Of a stretch of DNA of 64,000 nucleotides, positions 43,456-54,797 are shown piece after piece. The notes under the pieces are model-generated. The model saw only the letters and a program-made list of their open reading frames with translations. It did no database searches and was not told the origin of the DNA. Made by a program: the position numbers and the translations under genes. Position 1 is the first letter of the stretch. Each line of letters begins with the position of its first letter. The stretch is from Monomorium pharaonis (Eukaryota; Arthropoda; Insecta; Hymenoptera; Formicidae), in NCBI RefSeq assembly GCF_013373865.1, contig NC_050476.1, positions 15,109,197 through 15,173,196 of the forward strand. Reading direction: 5' to 3'.

Positions 43456-44455
43456 TGTATACTTGGGAAAAAAAATATTAAAATATTAAATAATATTATT
43501 ATAATATTAATTAATAATAATGAAATAAAAGTATTATTGTTATTATATATTATTATTGATGTTAATATTAATAATATTAATATAATATTAATATTTTTAC
43601 ATAAAATATGCAGAATATTAAATAAGAATATTTCTAATTTGAGGTACCACAAGATTGATCGTAGTTATCAATTATAGTCGCGTTGCTTTATAGAATACAT
43701 GCTGTACTAATTTCTTACTTATCGTTTCATAGAAGTGGAATTTCAGTATATTATCAATAATTGTCATTTTTCTTCAGCTTGTTGATTACATTTCAAGCTT
43801 GCGACAGAGGTTGAATCGTTGCAAAAATTAAGGTCAATAACTACGGAAATGTTCAAAGTACACTATAGATATCGTTAGAACGCTGGTATAAAATGCTGCC
43901 GCTTTGCGAGCGCTGCTTTATTGTGTGACATCGTTTAGTCGTGTACTATTCGCTGGATGTGTTTTTGTGAATAATGTATTGACATTTAAAAAATATCTAT
44001 TAATAGCTAAAAATTACACTATATTTATAATTTTACTTTAATAATTTTCAAAAATCAATAATAATATAAATTTTTTATTTGTTTCATTTTTTTATAGTTC
44101 GTGAAAAAAATATTTTTGGTACTTTATCATCATTCACTACCAAACTCTTTTATGTAGAAAACCAGACAAAATACGTTTATACATATAAGATTATTAAATC
44201 TTTTTATTCAGACTTCTTATCGAGGACCAACACCAAGATTTAAAAAAAAGTTTAAAATATATATGCTTGTTAAAGAGAACAATAAAATACTAATTTTAAT
44301 GCCAATAACAATATAATGTAAATATTATATGCATATTACAAAACATTAGTCTTTAAATACAACTACTAATTATACTTTAAAATTATATCTGTATACTTCT
44401 AATTTATTACTTACAATTTTTAAGGTAAAATGTTCTTCAATCTGAGAAATGTGTA
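43456..44455. other. AT-rich non-coding inside the DDE transposon
   Basis: Between the left arm and the transposase relic. No gene recognised. Confidence 0.45.
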
Positions 44456-46008
44456 GTGTTGCTGTTCACCGCAGCAACTTTTAATTTACCAGAAACTTCT
44501 GTGACAAGACAAGAAGTTGAAGTAAAGGAGAAAGTGGAAAATATGTTACAAACAATGCATAATGAGAATTTTGAAATTGAAGGGGAAGAGTCCTTAGACT
44601 TCGAAAATTCTTTCGATATACCAGAAGCAGATTTAGTAGAGGAAGAAGGAAATAAAGAAGAAGAAAGATCATATTATGTAAAGGAAATGGTATGTGTAAA
44701 TGATGAAATCCCAATCGAATATAAAATAAGTGCTGTTAACTTTTGGAAACCTGTTGGGTCAGTTAAGACAAAGTCGCTTGAAACCGTAAAACATCAATTT
44801 CGGAAAGTTACATCATTACGCCAATTACGAAGATGGGAACAAATAAACAGCAGCGGGACTAGATTACAGAAAGTGAAAGAAATTTCATCGTATACATTAC
44901 AAAAGTTCCAAGAAAATGTTGACAAAGGAATAATTATTCATGATATAGGTATTGTTCGGTGAGCCCTCAAAGCAAACGTGGAGGTAGACCTACCAAGATT
45001 TACAGCATCAAAAAGTTGGGTAAAGAGATTTAAACTAGCGCATAATATTGTTTCTCGCAAAATTACAAAATTTATTACAAAGAAAAGTATTCAATCAAAA
45101 GAATATCTTGAAACAGAACGTAATAGATTTATTTAAAATGTTAAATACTGTATTACTCGTTATGGATAAGAAAATGTATATAATTCTGATCAAAGTAGTT
45201 TTCAATTAGAATTACATAGTGGTCGTTTTTTAGCAATCCAAGGTACAAAAAAGATAGAGTGCACATCTATATCGGCAACTACACATAGTTACACTATACA
45301 GCCATTAATTTCAGGTGATGGTACATTATTATTATCGCCCCTTTTCATTGTTTTAAAAAAATCCACTGGGTCATTCGGTCCAAGAGTACAAGAAACTATG
45401 TTTAGAACAAACAATATTTTTGTTATGGCTTCTAAATCTGGGAAATTAACATCATATCATTTTGAGATTTGGTTAAGAGAAATTTATTTTCCAAAAGTTG
45501 GTTCTAAATCAGTTCTATTATTAGATTCATGGACTGGACATTGTCCAGATATAATTGAAAGAAATAAACTCTGCTCAAGACATTGTTTTTCTAACTATAC
45601 CAGTAGGGACAACTGATCAAAGACAACTATTAGATGTATATGGTTTTCGCTTGTGAAAAAATTTTGTAAAACATTTTTCAGATACAGTCATACTTCTAGA
45701 TTTAGAAGTTAAACTTCATTTACGAGATACTATTTTAAAATTGCAATCGTTAACACATGTCCAATTTTCATCATCAAAATTAAAAAATGTATTTAAATAC
45801 GCCTAGTATAAAAGCGGTTATATAGAAGAAAGACCAGAGCAATTTAAAACGCCAGTTTGTTTTTGCCATTTTTGTTTTAAAAAAAATTCTAAACCAACAT
45901 GCGATATTTGCAGTGGTATCGCTATAATTACTTGCGCATGGTGTAAGAAATCTCTTTGTTTACAACATTTCTTTCACGACCATCATATCTGTAATGATTT
46001 TAATCCAT
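44456..46008 (+). pseudogene. DDE_1/CENP-B-type (pogo-like) transposase with C-terminal zinc cluster
   Basis: Fragmented over several frames: acidic N-terminus, HTH-like KSWVKRFKLAHNIVSRKITK (CENP-B-type DNA binding), first catalytic Asp in YNSDQSSFQLELHSGR, the strand LLLDSWTGHCPDIIE with the second Asp, and a C-terminal Cys/His cluster (VCFCHFCF, CDICSG, CAWCKKSLCLQHFFHDHH) that could bind zinc. In-frame stops at ~44960 and ~45135 and frameshifts disable it. Family assignment rests on motif order; the third acidic residue was not placed. Confidence 0.6.
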
Positions 46009-46811
46009 AAATAAAAAATATTAATATTATGTACATTAATTTTATTTCATTATTATTAATTAATATTAATATTATTTTATATTTTAATATTCTTTTTTCA
46101 TGTATACAATATATGTACAATATATATATATATGCCTACATACACATTTCAAATATATGTTCGATGTATCATCACTCTTGGATTAATCTTTGATCGTCTG
46201 CCATTCACATTGAACCTTCGTATTTTGATTCATAATAGTACATATTCATGTCTGTTATGTCTAGCAATATCTGTGCGAAATTATGAATTGCATATTATGT
46301 CCTTCAAAATTAATTGGCATTGTCATCTTCTATCGGAAAGTTGCGAACGAAACGCGTGAAAAATCGAGCGCGATAACGGGCATAGAATATATATATCAAG
46401 AGATTTTTAATTATTTCTGAAAAATGGTTTGTCGAAACATAATTTCATTATATACTGTTAAATTCGTAAAAAAAATAACCTTTTATTTTGTTATAAAAGA
46501 ATTTAAAAATTTCAAAAAAATTTATTAAGTGGTTGGGGTATTTTGAAAAATTGATACATCAAAAAAATTTTCTTTGTTACTGTTTTGTAGTACTTCTAAA
46601 GCCCTTCAACTTTTATTTGAACAATTTTTTTCTATCTTGTTTAGTTCCGGAAATATTTGCCCCAAAACAGAAAATCCGATTTTTTTTTAGGGATGTTTCA
46701 CCCTTTAAAAGTGCGTATGGGCACTTATAAAAAAATGTGTCCCTTATTTTTGTTTCGAAAACAACATATTAAAAACTCATTAAGATCAGACATTTCCGAC
46801 CCTTTCCTTGT

Positions 46812-47200
46812 GAGTTCAACGTCGATTCATTACAATGGACCGTTGCTTTTAACTATTGTATTCTCTTGTCGTGTTTCACGTCGAGCGTATTTATATTTTT
46901 CTTAAACGATTCGACGTTGTCATTGATCGCTTTTTCGAGACGGAGATCAACGTAACTTTTATTCGTTGCGTCTGTTATTGGTTGGAGAATCTAATCGTTG
47001 TATCTTATGTTTATTCGCGTCGTAATTATATTTTTTCAAACGTAACGTATTTTCGTGCACATAACGTAGTTTCGCCGAGATTCGATCGACGAACGCGTAA
47101 TGGTTGTGTCGTTGTCGCGTTTTTCCAGAGACATGCCAAATTTATTCACATCTCGCTATCGCGCGAACCGTACTGTCATCGTGATCAACGGAACGACTCA
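46812..47200 (-). pseudogene. Decayed minus-strand coding of the Polinton-type element
   Basis: Frames include MSLEKRDNDTTITRSSIES, SYVDLRLEKAINDNVESFKK and NINTLDVKHDKRI, with coiled-coil character and several stops. Continuous in direction with 42534-42748 across the inserted transposon. Confidence 0.4.
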
Positions 47201-48193
47201 ATTTATAATTAGCCCCGCCTAGGGGCTCACGGAAATTGACTCACGAAGTTTCTCGATTATCGATAGGATCTCGTTGTGGTGGGCGTTGTTTCCGGCGAGA
47301 AGAAATACGTCGAGTAATCAAAGGCGATTTATTAATTCGTTAGGGTCGTTCCAATGAACTTAATCTATCTTATCGTTAGTTACTCTCATGATACGGTTAG
47401 AACGTCAGTTACCCCCGCACCTGTCTTTTTATCACCACGTATGAGCGGTCCGATAATTGCGGAGTACTTGTATCCCTTATTTCCCATGATTGGCATACTC
47501 ACGCTGCGACCGCGTCTATGAGTGTTCGTTGTTAGCAGTATGTTTCTTATACGTTTTCAAATCGTTTAAATGAGGTTATCGGGGATTATTCTCTTGAAGA
47601 TTAATTCGTATAAACCGGGTGTACCGACGTATCCCGTGTCACCTATTATAATCACGTTGTTTCTTCCCACGTCGAATTGTTTATCGCCGAGTTTAGTATC
47701 CTCCTCGGTGATGTGATCGTACACCATATACGTAATCGTTTTTGCTCTTGTTTTCACCATTGAGAAGATCGCCTATGTACTTTGATCCCAAATGACCGTG
47801 TAGGGACTCACAACTGTACGGTGTTTGCAAACTTTCTCTAACGGAAGTTTCGAATGATGGAGACGGCACAGTCTCCGTCTCGTATACTTGTTCCTCGTGT
47901 TGCGGAAGCAACGTCATGTTTCCTATCGGTGTGGAGCTCGTCAGTTTTTGTCGTTTCATGGGCGTGATCGCGGATGTGGCCAACGTTTCGTTCGATCGTT
48001 TTTTTCCTTTAAACGAGGGAGATTTTTGAGGAGCTTCGAAGACGTTATCGTCGTCGTAAACACTTTCCTCGCGTTCTCTCTTACCAACGATCTCATCCGA
48101 CGATTTAGCGACGGATTTCGTATGCTCGGCGATACGTTTCAATAGTGCGAGAATCGGTTTGAAGCGTCTCTCCAGAGCGATTTCCTGTTCCAT
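47201..48193 (-). pseudogene. Uncharacterised Polinton-associated protein
   Basis: Starts MEQEIALERRFKPILALLKR and has a basic central part with nuclear-signal-like runs (GKKRSNE, MKRQKL). Then, after a frameshift near 47700, DKQFDVGRNNVIII and YVGTPGLYELIFKR, and further fragments MGNKGYKYSAIIGPL to ~47200. I recall this set of motifs in Polinton-type elements of insects and Hydra. Role unknown; possibly virion or replication. Stops and frameshifts make it non-functional. Confidence 0.55.
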
Positions 48194-48239
48194 TTTTTCC
48201 GTTTTTAAAGTTCAATGCTTTCTAGGAATCGACGCGCGC

Positions 48240-48798
48240 GCCTTCTTGATCTCTCTCGCCATTCTTTCCCGTTCGATGGTACTCATTGCTCTGATCGTTC
48301 TACGATACCACAAAGTCGTTAAATCCTCGTCTGTATTTACCGTTTTTCAACCCACTGTTCTTGTTGATCATCACAAAACCGTACTTTCGTTGCCAACATT
48401 CTCGGAACAATGCGCAAAAATCGTCGTACGATATGTCGGTGTTCATGTGATCGTTGTACACATGTTTCAGGTTGGTATCATCTTGTCAAAACAGAACCAG
48501 GAGATTCGTGTATGAGATGTTTCGGTATCGTGGCATACGTCTGATGTAAGTAGAAGCAATCAATATTCGAGTGTCGACCCATCGAAAAGTATTCTCTGAT
48601 CGTATCTTGATTGTTGCAGGCGACATCGTCGAACACAAATATCGAATCAGGAAGCGCATCCGCGCATGGTACGACCTCGTGATTGTCGGAGAACACGTGA
48701 TAACTGACCTCATCCCACAGTAGTTTGAACAGTTTCGCGAGTATTCGATCGTCGGTGATTGTTGTACAAATTTCATCATTTACGAAGTAAATGTGCAT
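48240..48798 (-). pseudogene. FtsK/HerA-type genome-packaging ATPase, C-terminal part
   Basis: The frame MHIYFVNDEICTTITDDRIL leads to PDSIFVFDDVACNNQDTIRE (Walker B-like FVFDD) and GRHSNIDCFYLHQTYA (sensor region). After a frameshift near 48485 come YEDFC-like and CWQRKYGFVMINK blocks to ~48290. This is the packaging ATPase of the Polinton/adenovirus-like lineage, which pumps DNA into capsids. The Walker A part lies upstream in the family and is missing here. Confidence 0.65.
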
Positions 48799-48896
48799 CT
48801 ACGCGCGTATTCGTTGTATTTATACGCCGTCGAATTGTTCATTCGCACAGTCGTCAGGATGTTTCTAATACCGTAGGATAAGCGCGATATTCTTGA

Positions 48897-49052
48897 ATGG
48901 TCGAGGAGTTGACTTTTATATCCGAGAACGTTCTATTGCGATATTTCGACGACTACGTCGAACTTCTGTGGGATAAACTATCGCATCATTTGAAAATTAA
49001 TCCCGAGATGCAGAATTATCGCAGATGTTTGGAACATCATAATCAACCTTGA
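48897..49052 (+). CDS. Short unknown ORF, 51 codons
   Basis: MVEELTFISENVLLRYFDDY to a TGA. It has protein-like character (alternating hydrophobic residues, WDKLSHHLKINPEM) and begins ~100 bp from the divergent ATPase gene, so the gap may hold a two-way promoter. Family uncertain; it may be the start of a longer decayed gene. Confidence 0.4.
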   Translation: MVEELTFISENVLLRYFDDYVELLWDKLSHHLKINPEMQNYRRCLEHHNQP

Positions 49053-49179
49053 CAGAGAACGCACGTCGATGGTCCACCACGGCAAGTGAGACATTGCACC
49101 GTATGCTAATCAACAAAACGCGAATAGATGCCGGTCTACTGAACAGCAATAAACGTGCTTCTCTTCGAATTACACTTTC

Positions 49180-49739
49180 GTGGTTATCAGTTTTGCGGGT
49201 TGGGAACTCGTATCGCTAAACAACTACGACGCGGCGATCGAGGCGTAATTCCGTTGAACGCGGCGCGCGGCGTGCCGCGAGCACGATATCGTGTACTCAC
49301 GAAACAACGAACTTACTGATCGTCACGTCGCTGATCGAATTTTCGCCGAGAAAGCGCGGGAACGTATTGCAGCGAGGAACGTTACCCTTGGTGAAAGAGC
49401 GGCCGCCGTATGGGCGGCAATGAAAGCAAAAACGAAACTCGGAATGGGTCTAAAAAGAAGAATAAAACAGAAGAAATCGAGGAGGCAGAAGAAAGTACTA
49501 CCCATAGCGAAACGCGGAGGTTTGTTGCCACTTCTGCCGGTACTAGGAGCGCTCGGTTCTTTGATCAGTGGACTCGCCGGTATGGCGAAAGCCATAAACG
49601 ATTGTAAGGCTGCTCGTTGTCACTTAAAAGAACTACAACGTCAAAATTGCGCTATGGAGTGTCACGGACTGTATCTCGCACTGTATAAGGAACACGGGAG
49701 TGGAATATTGGGTGGATGTAAAAAGAGTAAAAAAAAAAC
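49180..49739 (+). pseudogene. Phospholipase A2-like domain fused to hydrophobic virion-core-like protein
   Basis: The N-terminal segment FCGLGTRIAKQLRRGDRG resembles the calcium loop of parvovirus VP1-type phospholipase A2, followed after a frameshift at ~49275 by CREHDIVYS with the catalytic His-Asp pair. Then comes a basic, Ala-rich stretch and a hydrophobic LLPLLPVLGALGSLISGLAG segment with ECHGLYLALYK-like repeats, as in membrane-active core proteins of Polinton/adinto-like elements. The enzyme in relatives opens endosomal membranes during entry. Frameshift makes this copy non-functional. Confidence 0.6.
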
Positions 49740-50117
49740 GTGGAGTGTGACACTAACGGCGCTCGATTTGCTCGTTTCCGACGTTACAACGACTCGAGCG
49801 GCAAAACGCGCGCGTATTCCGTTTTTCAGAGAAGTATTTACGCGCGACGCTTTACCGACGAAAGCGCGACGCGTGAAGTGCGGTATCTCTATGACGTGAA
49901 TCTCTATGACGAGAAGGGTTCGGGAATGCATTGGGTTGCTTACGCGAAAAAGAGAAATCGAGCCGTGTATTTTGATAGTTTTGGGAATCTTCGGCCTCCG
50001 CGAGAAATCGTGCGGTATCTTGGTGAGAACGTCGACGTGACGTATAATCCTCGATTGTATCAAACAATCAGAGAATTTGTGGTCAATTGTGTTTGTGATT
50101 TCGATTGGAAAGAATAA
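49740..50117 (+). pseudogene. Adenain-like cysteine protease
   Basis: Begins LTALDLLVSDVTTTRAAKRA in one frame; the rest is in the next frame: GSGMHWVAYAKKRNRAVYF with the catalytic His, DSFGNLRPPREIVRYLG (DSFG with the Asp of the triad), and a degraded C-terminal end VVNCVCDF where family members carry the catalytic Cys in an NCG-type motif. Polinton and adenovirus proteases of this family mature the capsid. A frameshift near 49890 and an altered Cys region argue that it is dead. Confidence 0.7.
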
Positions 50118-50224
50118 TTTTGCAGTCTCGAGCGAAAAGACCTCAGTCCACTCGATCGTCATGTCGCTGACACTCTCGTTAACAGAGCAACAACGTTTTT
50201 ATTGCGAGCTACTTTCCCGCTCTA

Positions 50225-50902
50225 GATCTGAGCGATGACGATTGGGTTTCGCGAATTTCGAGACTTACAACACGATTTCGAATGTTCATTCGGGTAACAA
50301 TGAATTCTACTACGGTGATAAAAACGAAGTGATCATCATTCTCGAGGGATCGTACGAACTACGCGCGATCGGATCGATATATCAGAGCCGAGATTACGTA
50401 CAAACATTCGGGAGAAAAGAATGTATACTGTATTTGGTTTGTGGATAAAGAATGCGATAAAGGTCACTCTACGTGCCAATGAGAATATCATGAGGACCGA
50501 AATAAAGAGCCCATACGGAATAAATTTTACCTTGCCGAATAATATTGGACTTTTATTAGGTTTTTCGGCAAATTGTACATTAGAACCTAACAAATGGTAC
50601 GTGTCCGACAAACCTGCGAATATCATGAGCGTTAACGTTATACGCGTAGAATGTATTCCACGTTACCGCGGGTGCGTACAGCAACAACAAACCGGTTCAC
50701 ATGATACACGAATTCACTCATGAATGTTCCACAGGGATATAAAATATCGGAAACACCGAATCAAATCATTTACCTTCTGGTTATCGTGCAAAACGTTACC
50801 GATATTATGCTGCGAGTAGTGAAACAAGACGGCCGTCCTATCAATTTTCGAGGAGAAGAGATAACGATCAGATTGCACGTGAGAAAACGCAGATATGTTT
50901 AA
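50225..50902 (+). pseudogene. Capsid-like protein of the Polinton-type element (penton/minor capsid candidate)
   Basis: Frames read FETYNTISNVHSGNNEFYY, EVIIILEGSYELRAIGSI, FTLPNNIGLLLGFSAN, WYVSDKPANIMSVNVIRVEC, PPQGYKI-like and FRGEEITIRLHVRKR. I recall this family as a conserved late gene of such elements, beta-rich in character, so a jelly-roll minor capsid is likely, but the fold is inference. Two or three frameshifts. The gene ends immediately before the repeat array. Confidence 0.5.
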
Positions 50903-50904
50903 AC

Positions 50905-51014
50905 GAGACTGTCCCGATTGCGCACATAAGCGATTGGACCCAGTAGTATTTTCTAATCGGACACAGTCCCGATTGGACACGGACTTGATTGGACACGGTC
51001 CCGATTACACACCG
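50905..51014 (+). repeat. 16-bp tandem array E, truncated
   Basis: Begins CTGTCCCGATTGCGCACATA and CAGTAGTATTTTC as in arrays A and D, then a few GATTGGACACGG units. It is cut at the CACAGTG end of the next element. Confidence 0.8.
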
Positions 51015-53990
51015 CACAGTGCGGCCAAATCCCGAAAAGCTGGTCAAAATATGAAAACATTATTCAATTTGTATGTTATTTAATATATAGAGGTTTTCAA
51101 GGTCGCTAATTATGATTCCAAAATCAAAATTAAAAACAACAAAATGGCGGATCCAATATGGCGAACATAATTGTTTAATCATAAAAAATGTAATAAAAAT
51201 AACATACATACAATACATTTTGTTAACCAAAAAAAAGATTATGTTACAAAATAAAGGATTTACAATAAAATATGCGTAAATGTAATTCAAATGTATAAAA
51301 TATATATCAATTTTATCAAAGTATTCATATATATGTATAATAATATGTAAAAAAAATAAAAATTATTCGTTATCTGTCACATCGTTGAGCTATCTGTATA
51401 ATTAGAAGAAGTTGACATCGAAAAAAAGTGTTAAAACTAGCATCGGCCTTATCAATTATTGGTGAAATTAATAATTCAATTGTTTCTGGTGATAAGGATT
51501 TTAACTTCTTTTTAGGCAATTTTCTCAAGCTTGAAATATAAGGATCAGATGCTACTAACAGACGTAAAAGAAGATCTTCCATTGTTTTTGCTCTGCTGCA
51601 TTTTCGCGTAAAATCTTCACGATATCTTTTAATATATTTATGACAGTATTTATGACATTATGATATTATTCTTGCGCATCTTCAGCCATTTGTCCTATCG
51701 ACAATAATGCATGTTCTACGATATTAGTGCCATGGATCAAAAGTTTATGTATAGAAGTTGGCATGTAAAACTAAGGATACAGGTCCACAAATTTGCGAGC
51801 TGTTTTTAATGTATATTCTTTAAATCTAATTAAATTAATTTCATGGCCGCTCAAAATGGCTTGTAATATTACATGAAATCTTTTAACTAAATCTTCATCA
51901 ACGTTATAGAAGTTATAGAAGCAGAAACAGATGGATTTTCAATAAATCTTCGAACAGTATTTCCGTCATTTGTGCTGCCAAATCCAGGCTTTAGTTGATT
52001 AACAATAAGTCCTAATTGTTGACGAAAATCTTTTTGGACATTTTTTTTCTTTTTTCTGTTTTTTTTAATCGTCATTATTTCGCGCTTGCCACTTTTTAAT
52101 ACCTAGTCTATAAGATAAATGTAAACAAAACTCAAATGAGCGAATCCATATGTGTAGTGTAGACAAACCAAAAGACAAAAAATCTCTATTTCTTTTCGTA
52201 AAATTTCATCAATATTATTAAACTGTTTTGAACTTGATTGGCACAAATAACAACGTTGAGTGGATGCAGTATTAGTAATAGCATTAGAAACTTTGCCATC
52301 TGTCATCGTTAATGCAAGTTTATAGGACACTAATATTTGTTTTTCATCAATTACAACTTGAAAAGGTACAAGTTTTGTTTCTTGTTCTTTAACGTATTCA
52401 GTTTGTTGTACAATGGCTTCAGTGCTTTTGTGCAAAAACTCGATTTTAATTGGTCTATAAAATCGAGGAGATAAAAGTCTTGGATTTTTCCATATGATAA
52501 TTTGTGCATTAGTAACTTTATCTTTGGATATGAGTTGAAGTGGAACAATTGATGTTATAAAAATGCTCGCATCCGATATGCTTCCGTCGTCATCATTGAA
52601 TTTTTGTTCATAAATAAGTACTTTGGCCAGAGCTGCCATCGCAACCCCACTTGCAAATTAAGTCCAAATTACCAAGTTTCTCAAAACTTAACCACAATAT
52701 CCATTTGAGTCGACAAAATTCGTTCAGTTGTATTATTTAATAAAACCTGTAGTTTTATTTCTGCACTGCATTCAGTTATAGTAATGCTTGATTTATCTGA
52801 ATAACATTTACGCTTAGCTTTTAATATTTCTTTATATGATGGATACAATTTATAATTATTTTCTAAGCTCATATACCTTAATCCTTGATACTGACTTTGT
52901 GATAATTTTTGTTCAATTATAAGCGAAAGAGCTTTATCGCTAGAAAGAGTGGTTTCTGGAATAAACTGTAAGGAATTTTGATATCTTTGAGCTTTTGATG
53001 GGCTGCCTAATGTTACATCTTTTACAAATTTTTCTGAAGCTCGAAGGCTCATTTGAGTTGCATAAGAGAGTTCTTATGTACTTGCTTGTGAACGAATTTC
53101 TTCGGTTCTTCTTCACTTTGTTCTTTCACTGGAATCCATAAATTCGGAACTTGGACGACCTGAATGTTTTGTCTCTAGCCTAGCTAAATCTTTATTTTTA
53201 TATTTACTTTTATCCAAAAAAACGAATACGCTTAGCCAATCATGATATTTATCAAAACTTTTTTTTTTCGTCCTTTTGACATTTTGCCACTTTATTTTAA
53301 AGTCGTGTAATAATTCACGTATGATTGGTTTTACATCGTCTGATAATGTAAACGAACGTTGTAACTTGTTGGACATAAAATCCTCGATTTTTTCATATGT
53401 TACAGTCATACTATCATTTAAGTTGTTTCTTATTAATTTAAAAATTTTCTCTCTTGATAAACCATTTATTTCATCAACAGATTCTAAAAATTAAAATATT
53501 AAATTATTATAAATAACATGTAGCTTTCCAAATATTATAAATTATTAATAATAAATTGTTTAACATTTAAAGTGTATTGCAATTGTGTTAAAGAAAACTG
53601 TTTTAAAACCATTTTATAATTCAAATTTTATAATAAGCTTCGTAAGCAATTAAAAATGAAAATGTTATTCAAAAATAATTAATGTTCTTGAAGTAAAAAA
53701 GATCACATTTAATAATTTAAAAACTAATAAACGAAACATTTTATTCACCGTGCAAATTATTATTTGTGAATATTTCACTAATAATGACGGATAGTATAAA
53801 GTAATGTAAGTTCTTTATGCATAGCGGTTTAAAGTCAACAGTTTTTATACACAAAGACAGTTTGTTATTATAAATTAATATTATGACAATTATATTAAAA
53901 AATACTTTACAGGTTACTTTAAGTTAATTTTTAAAAATGAGAAATATAAGCATCTTTTAACACGATTTATTAACGCGTTTTCAAATCAAG
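51015..53990 (-). mobile_element. Transib/RAG1-like transposon relic, one end visible
   Basis: CACAGTGCGGCC at 51015 has the terminal heptamer form of Transib transposons and V(D)J recombination signals, preceded by CACCG, a plausible 5-bp GC-rich target word. The minus-strand transposase relic follows. No matching CACTGTG plus CACCG was found to the right before the LINE, so that end is lost. Flanks 51030-51370 and 53410-53990 are AT-rich without genes. Confidence 0.5.
51370..53409 (-). pseudogene. RAG1/Transib-like transposase, heavily frameshifted
   Basis: In order on the minus strand: N-terminal KSFDKYHDWLSVF, LYPSYKEILKAKRKC, the motif ICKWGCDGSSGQS (first catalytic Asp region, GAT at 52638-52640), LTMTDGKVSNAITNTASTQ with RCYLC (zinc-type Cys pair), KPGFGSTNDGNTVRRF, then HKLLIHGTNIVEHAL, IGQMAEDAQE (third catalytic Glu region) and TMEDLLLRLLVASDPYI. 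This block order parallels the RAG1 core: Asp loop, CxxC, NGN-like segment, HKxLxH and Glu helix. At least five frame breaks. Family named from motif order, not a search. Confidence 0.65.
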
Positions 53991-54002
53991 GACCAGCAGA
54001 CT

Positions 54003-54790
54003 GCGCTCGCGGGACGTGTCGGTGCTCTGGAGTCTGGTTTCTCATCTCGGGCTGCTCATGGTGCCGCTGCGCCTGACCTTGTTGCGCGCTTCGAGTTCTT
54101 GGAATGGGACAAGCTCCTTACTGAGCTTATTATCTTCGGCGTTCGTGCCTTTGCTGACGAGAGCCCGACCGCCGCGCGCCGTTGCGGCTGGCATCGCTTC
54201 TGCCTTAAGCATCGATATGGAGCCGGGGGATGTTGTCTTATTTCCGGATTCCAGGAGGGGCTGATCGTCCGCGCCCCCTCATTGTGCGTCTTGCCTCCAA
54301 CGCAATTAGAAATAAATGGATTGAAGGCAAGAGAGCCCATGATGATGGATCCGCGGTACCCGAGTCGCTTGCGGGCGCTCGGATTGAGCTGAACGAGAGG
54401 CTGCCGCTCTCGGTCAGACGGACTTATGGTGTGGCGAGGCGCGCCGTCGTGGAGGGGCGCCTTATGCGTGGGTCAGGAACGGGCGTGTCCGCGTGAGACG
54501 GGATCCAGCGGTTAAACCTATTTTACTCAACCATCTGGCTCACCTTTAGGACATCCTTGCGAGAATCCCCCGACCGAGCGACTCGCCCGCCGCTGCTGCC
54601 CCTGGCGTTTCTGACGGCGTCTTCGAGGTTTTCCATGATGCCGTTGGCCGGTCCCCGCGGCCGCCATTGATGCCGTCCTCCGCGCCTGCCCTCGCGTCGC
54701 AGGTGGTGGATCGGCGGAATCCGCACCCTATAAGCGAGGACTGTAATGCTCGGCGGTTCCCGCCGAGCCCCCCTCTGTACCGCTGCCGAT
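54003..54790 (+). pseudogene. LINE ORF1 relic (FP25-like RNA-binding region)
   Basis: The most protein-like part is 54230-54496, with RPLIVRLASNAIRNKWIEGK and ARIELNERLPLSVRR, similar in pattern to the RNA-binding domain of insect LINE ORF1 proteins related to baculovirus FP25. Other parts are in different frames. Confidence 0.45.
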
Positions 54791-54797
54791 CGTTTCC

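Larger units (their letters stand above)
42749..46811 (+). mobile_element. 4-kb DDE transposon with ~700-bp inverted repeats
   Basis: Arms 42749-43455 and 46105-46811 are inverted copies (ACAAAGAAAGGGTCG outermost; inner matches include TTCAACTTTTATT, ACCCCAACCA, TTTTTCATGCG and AATTAATTTTGAAGGACATA). A transposase relic lies between. The target duplication could not be seen. Confidence 0.75.

Noticed and set aside
37117..51014. Arrays C and E as terminal inverted repeats of the Polinton-type element
   Set aside because: Array C is one arm of a self-contained foldback module, and array D touches the polymerase gene internally, so true element ends cannot be assigned to the arrays.
53410..53990. 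Search for the second CACTGTG end of the RAG1-like element
   Set aside because: No such word with a matching 5-bp flank was found; the end is treated as lost.
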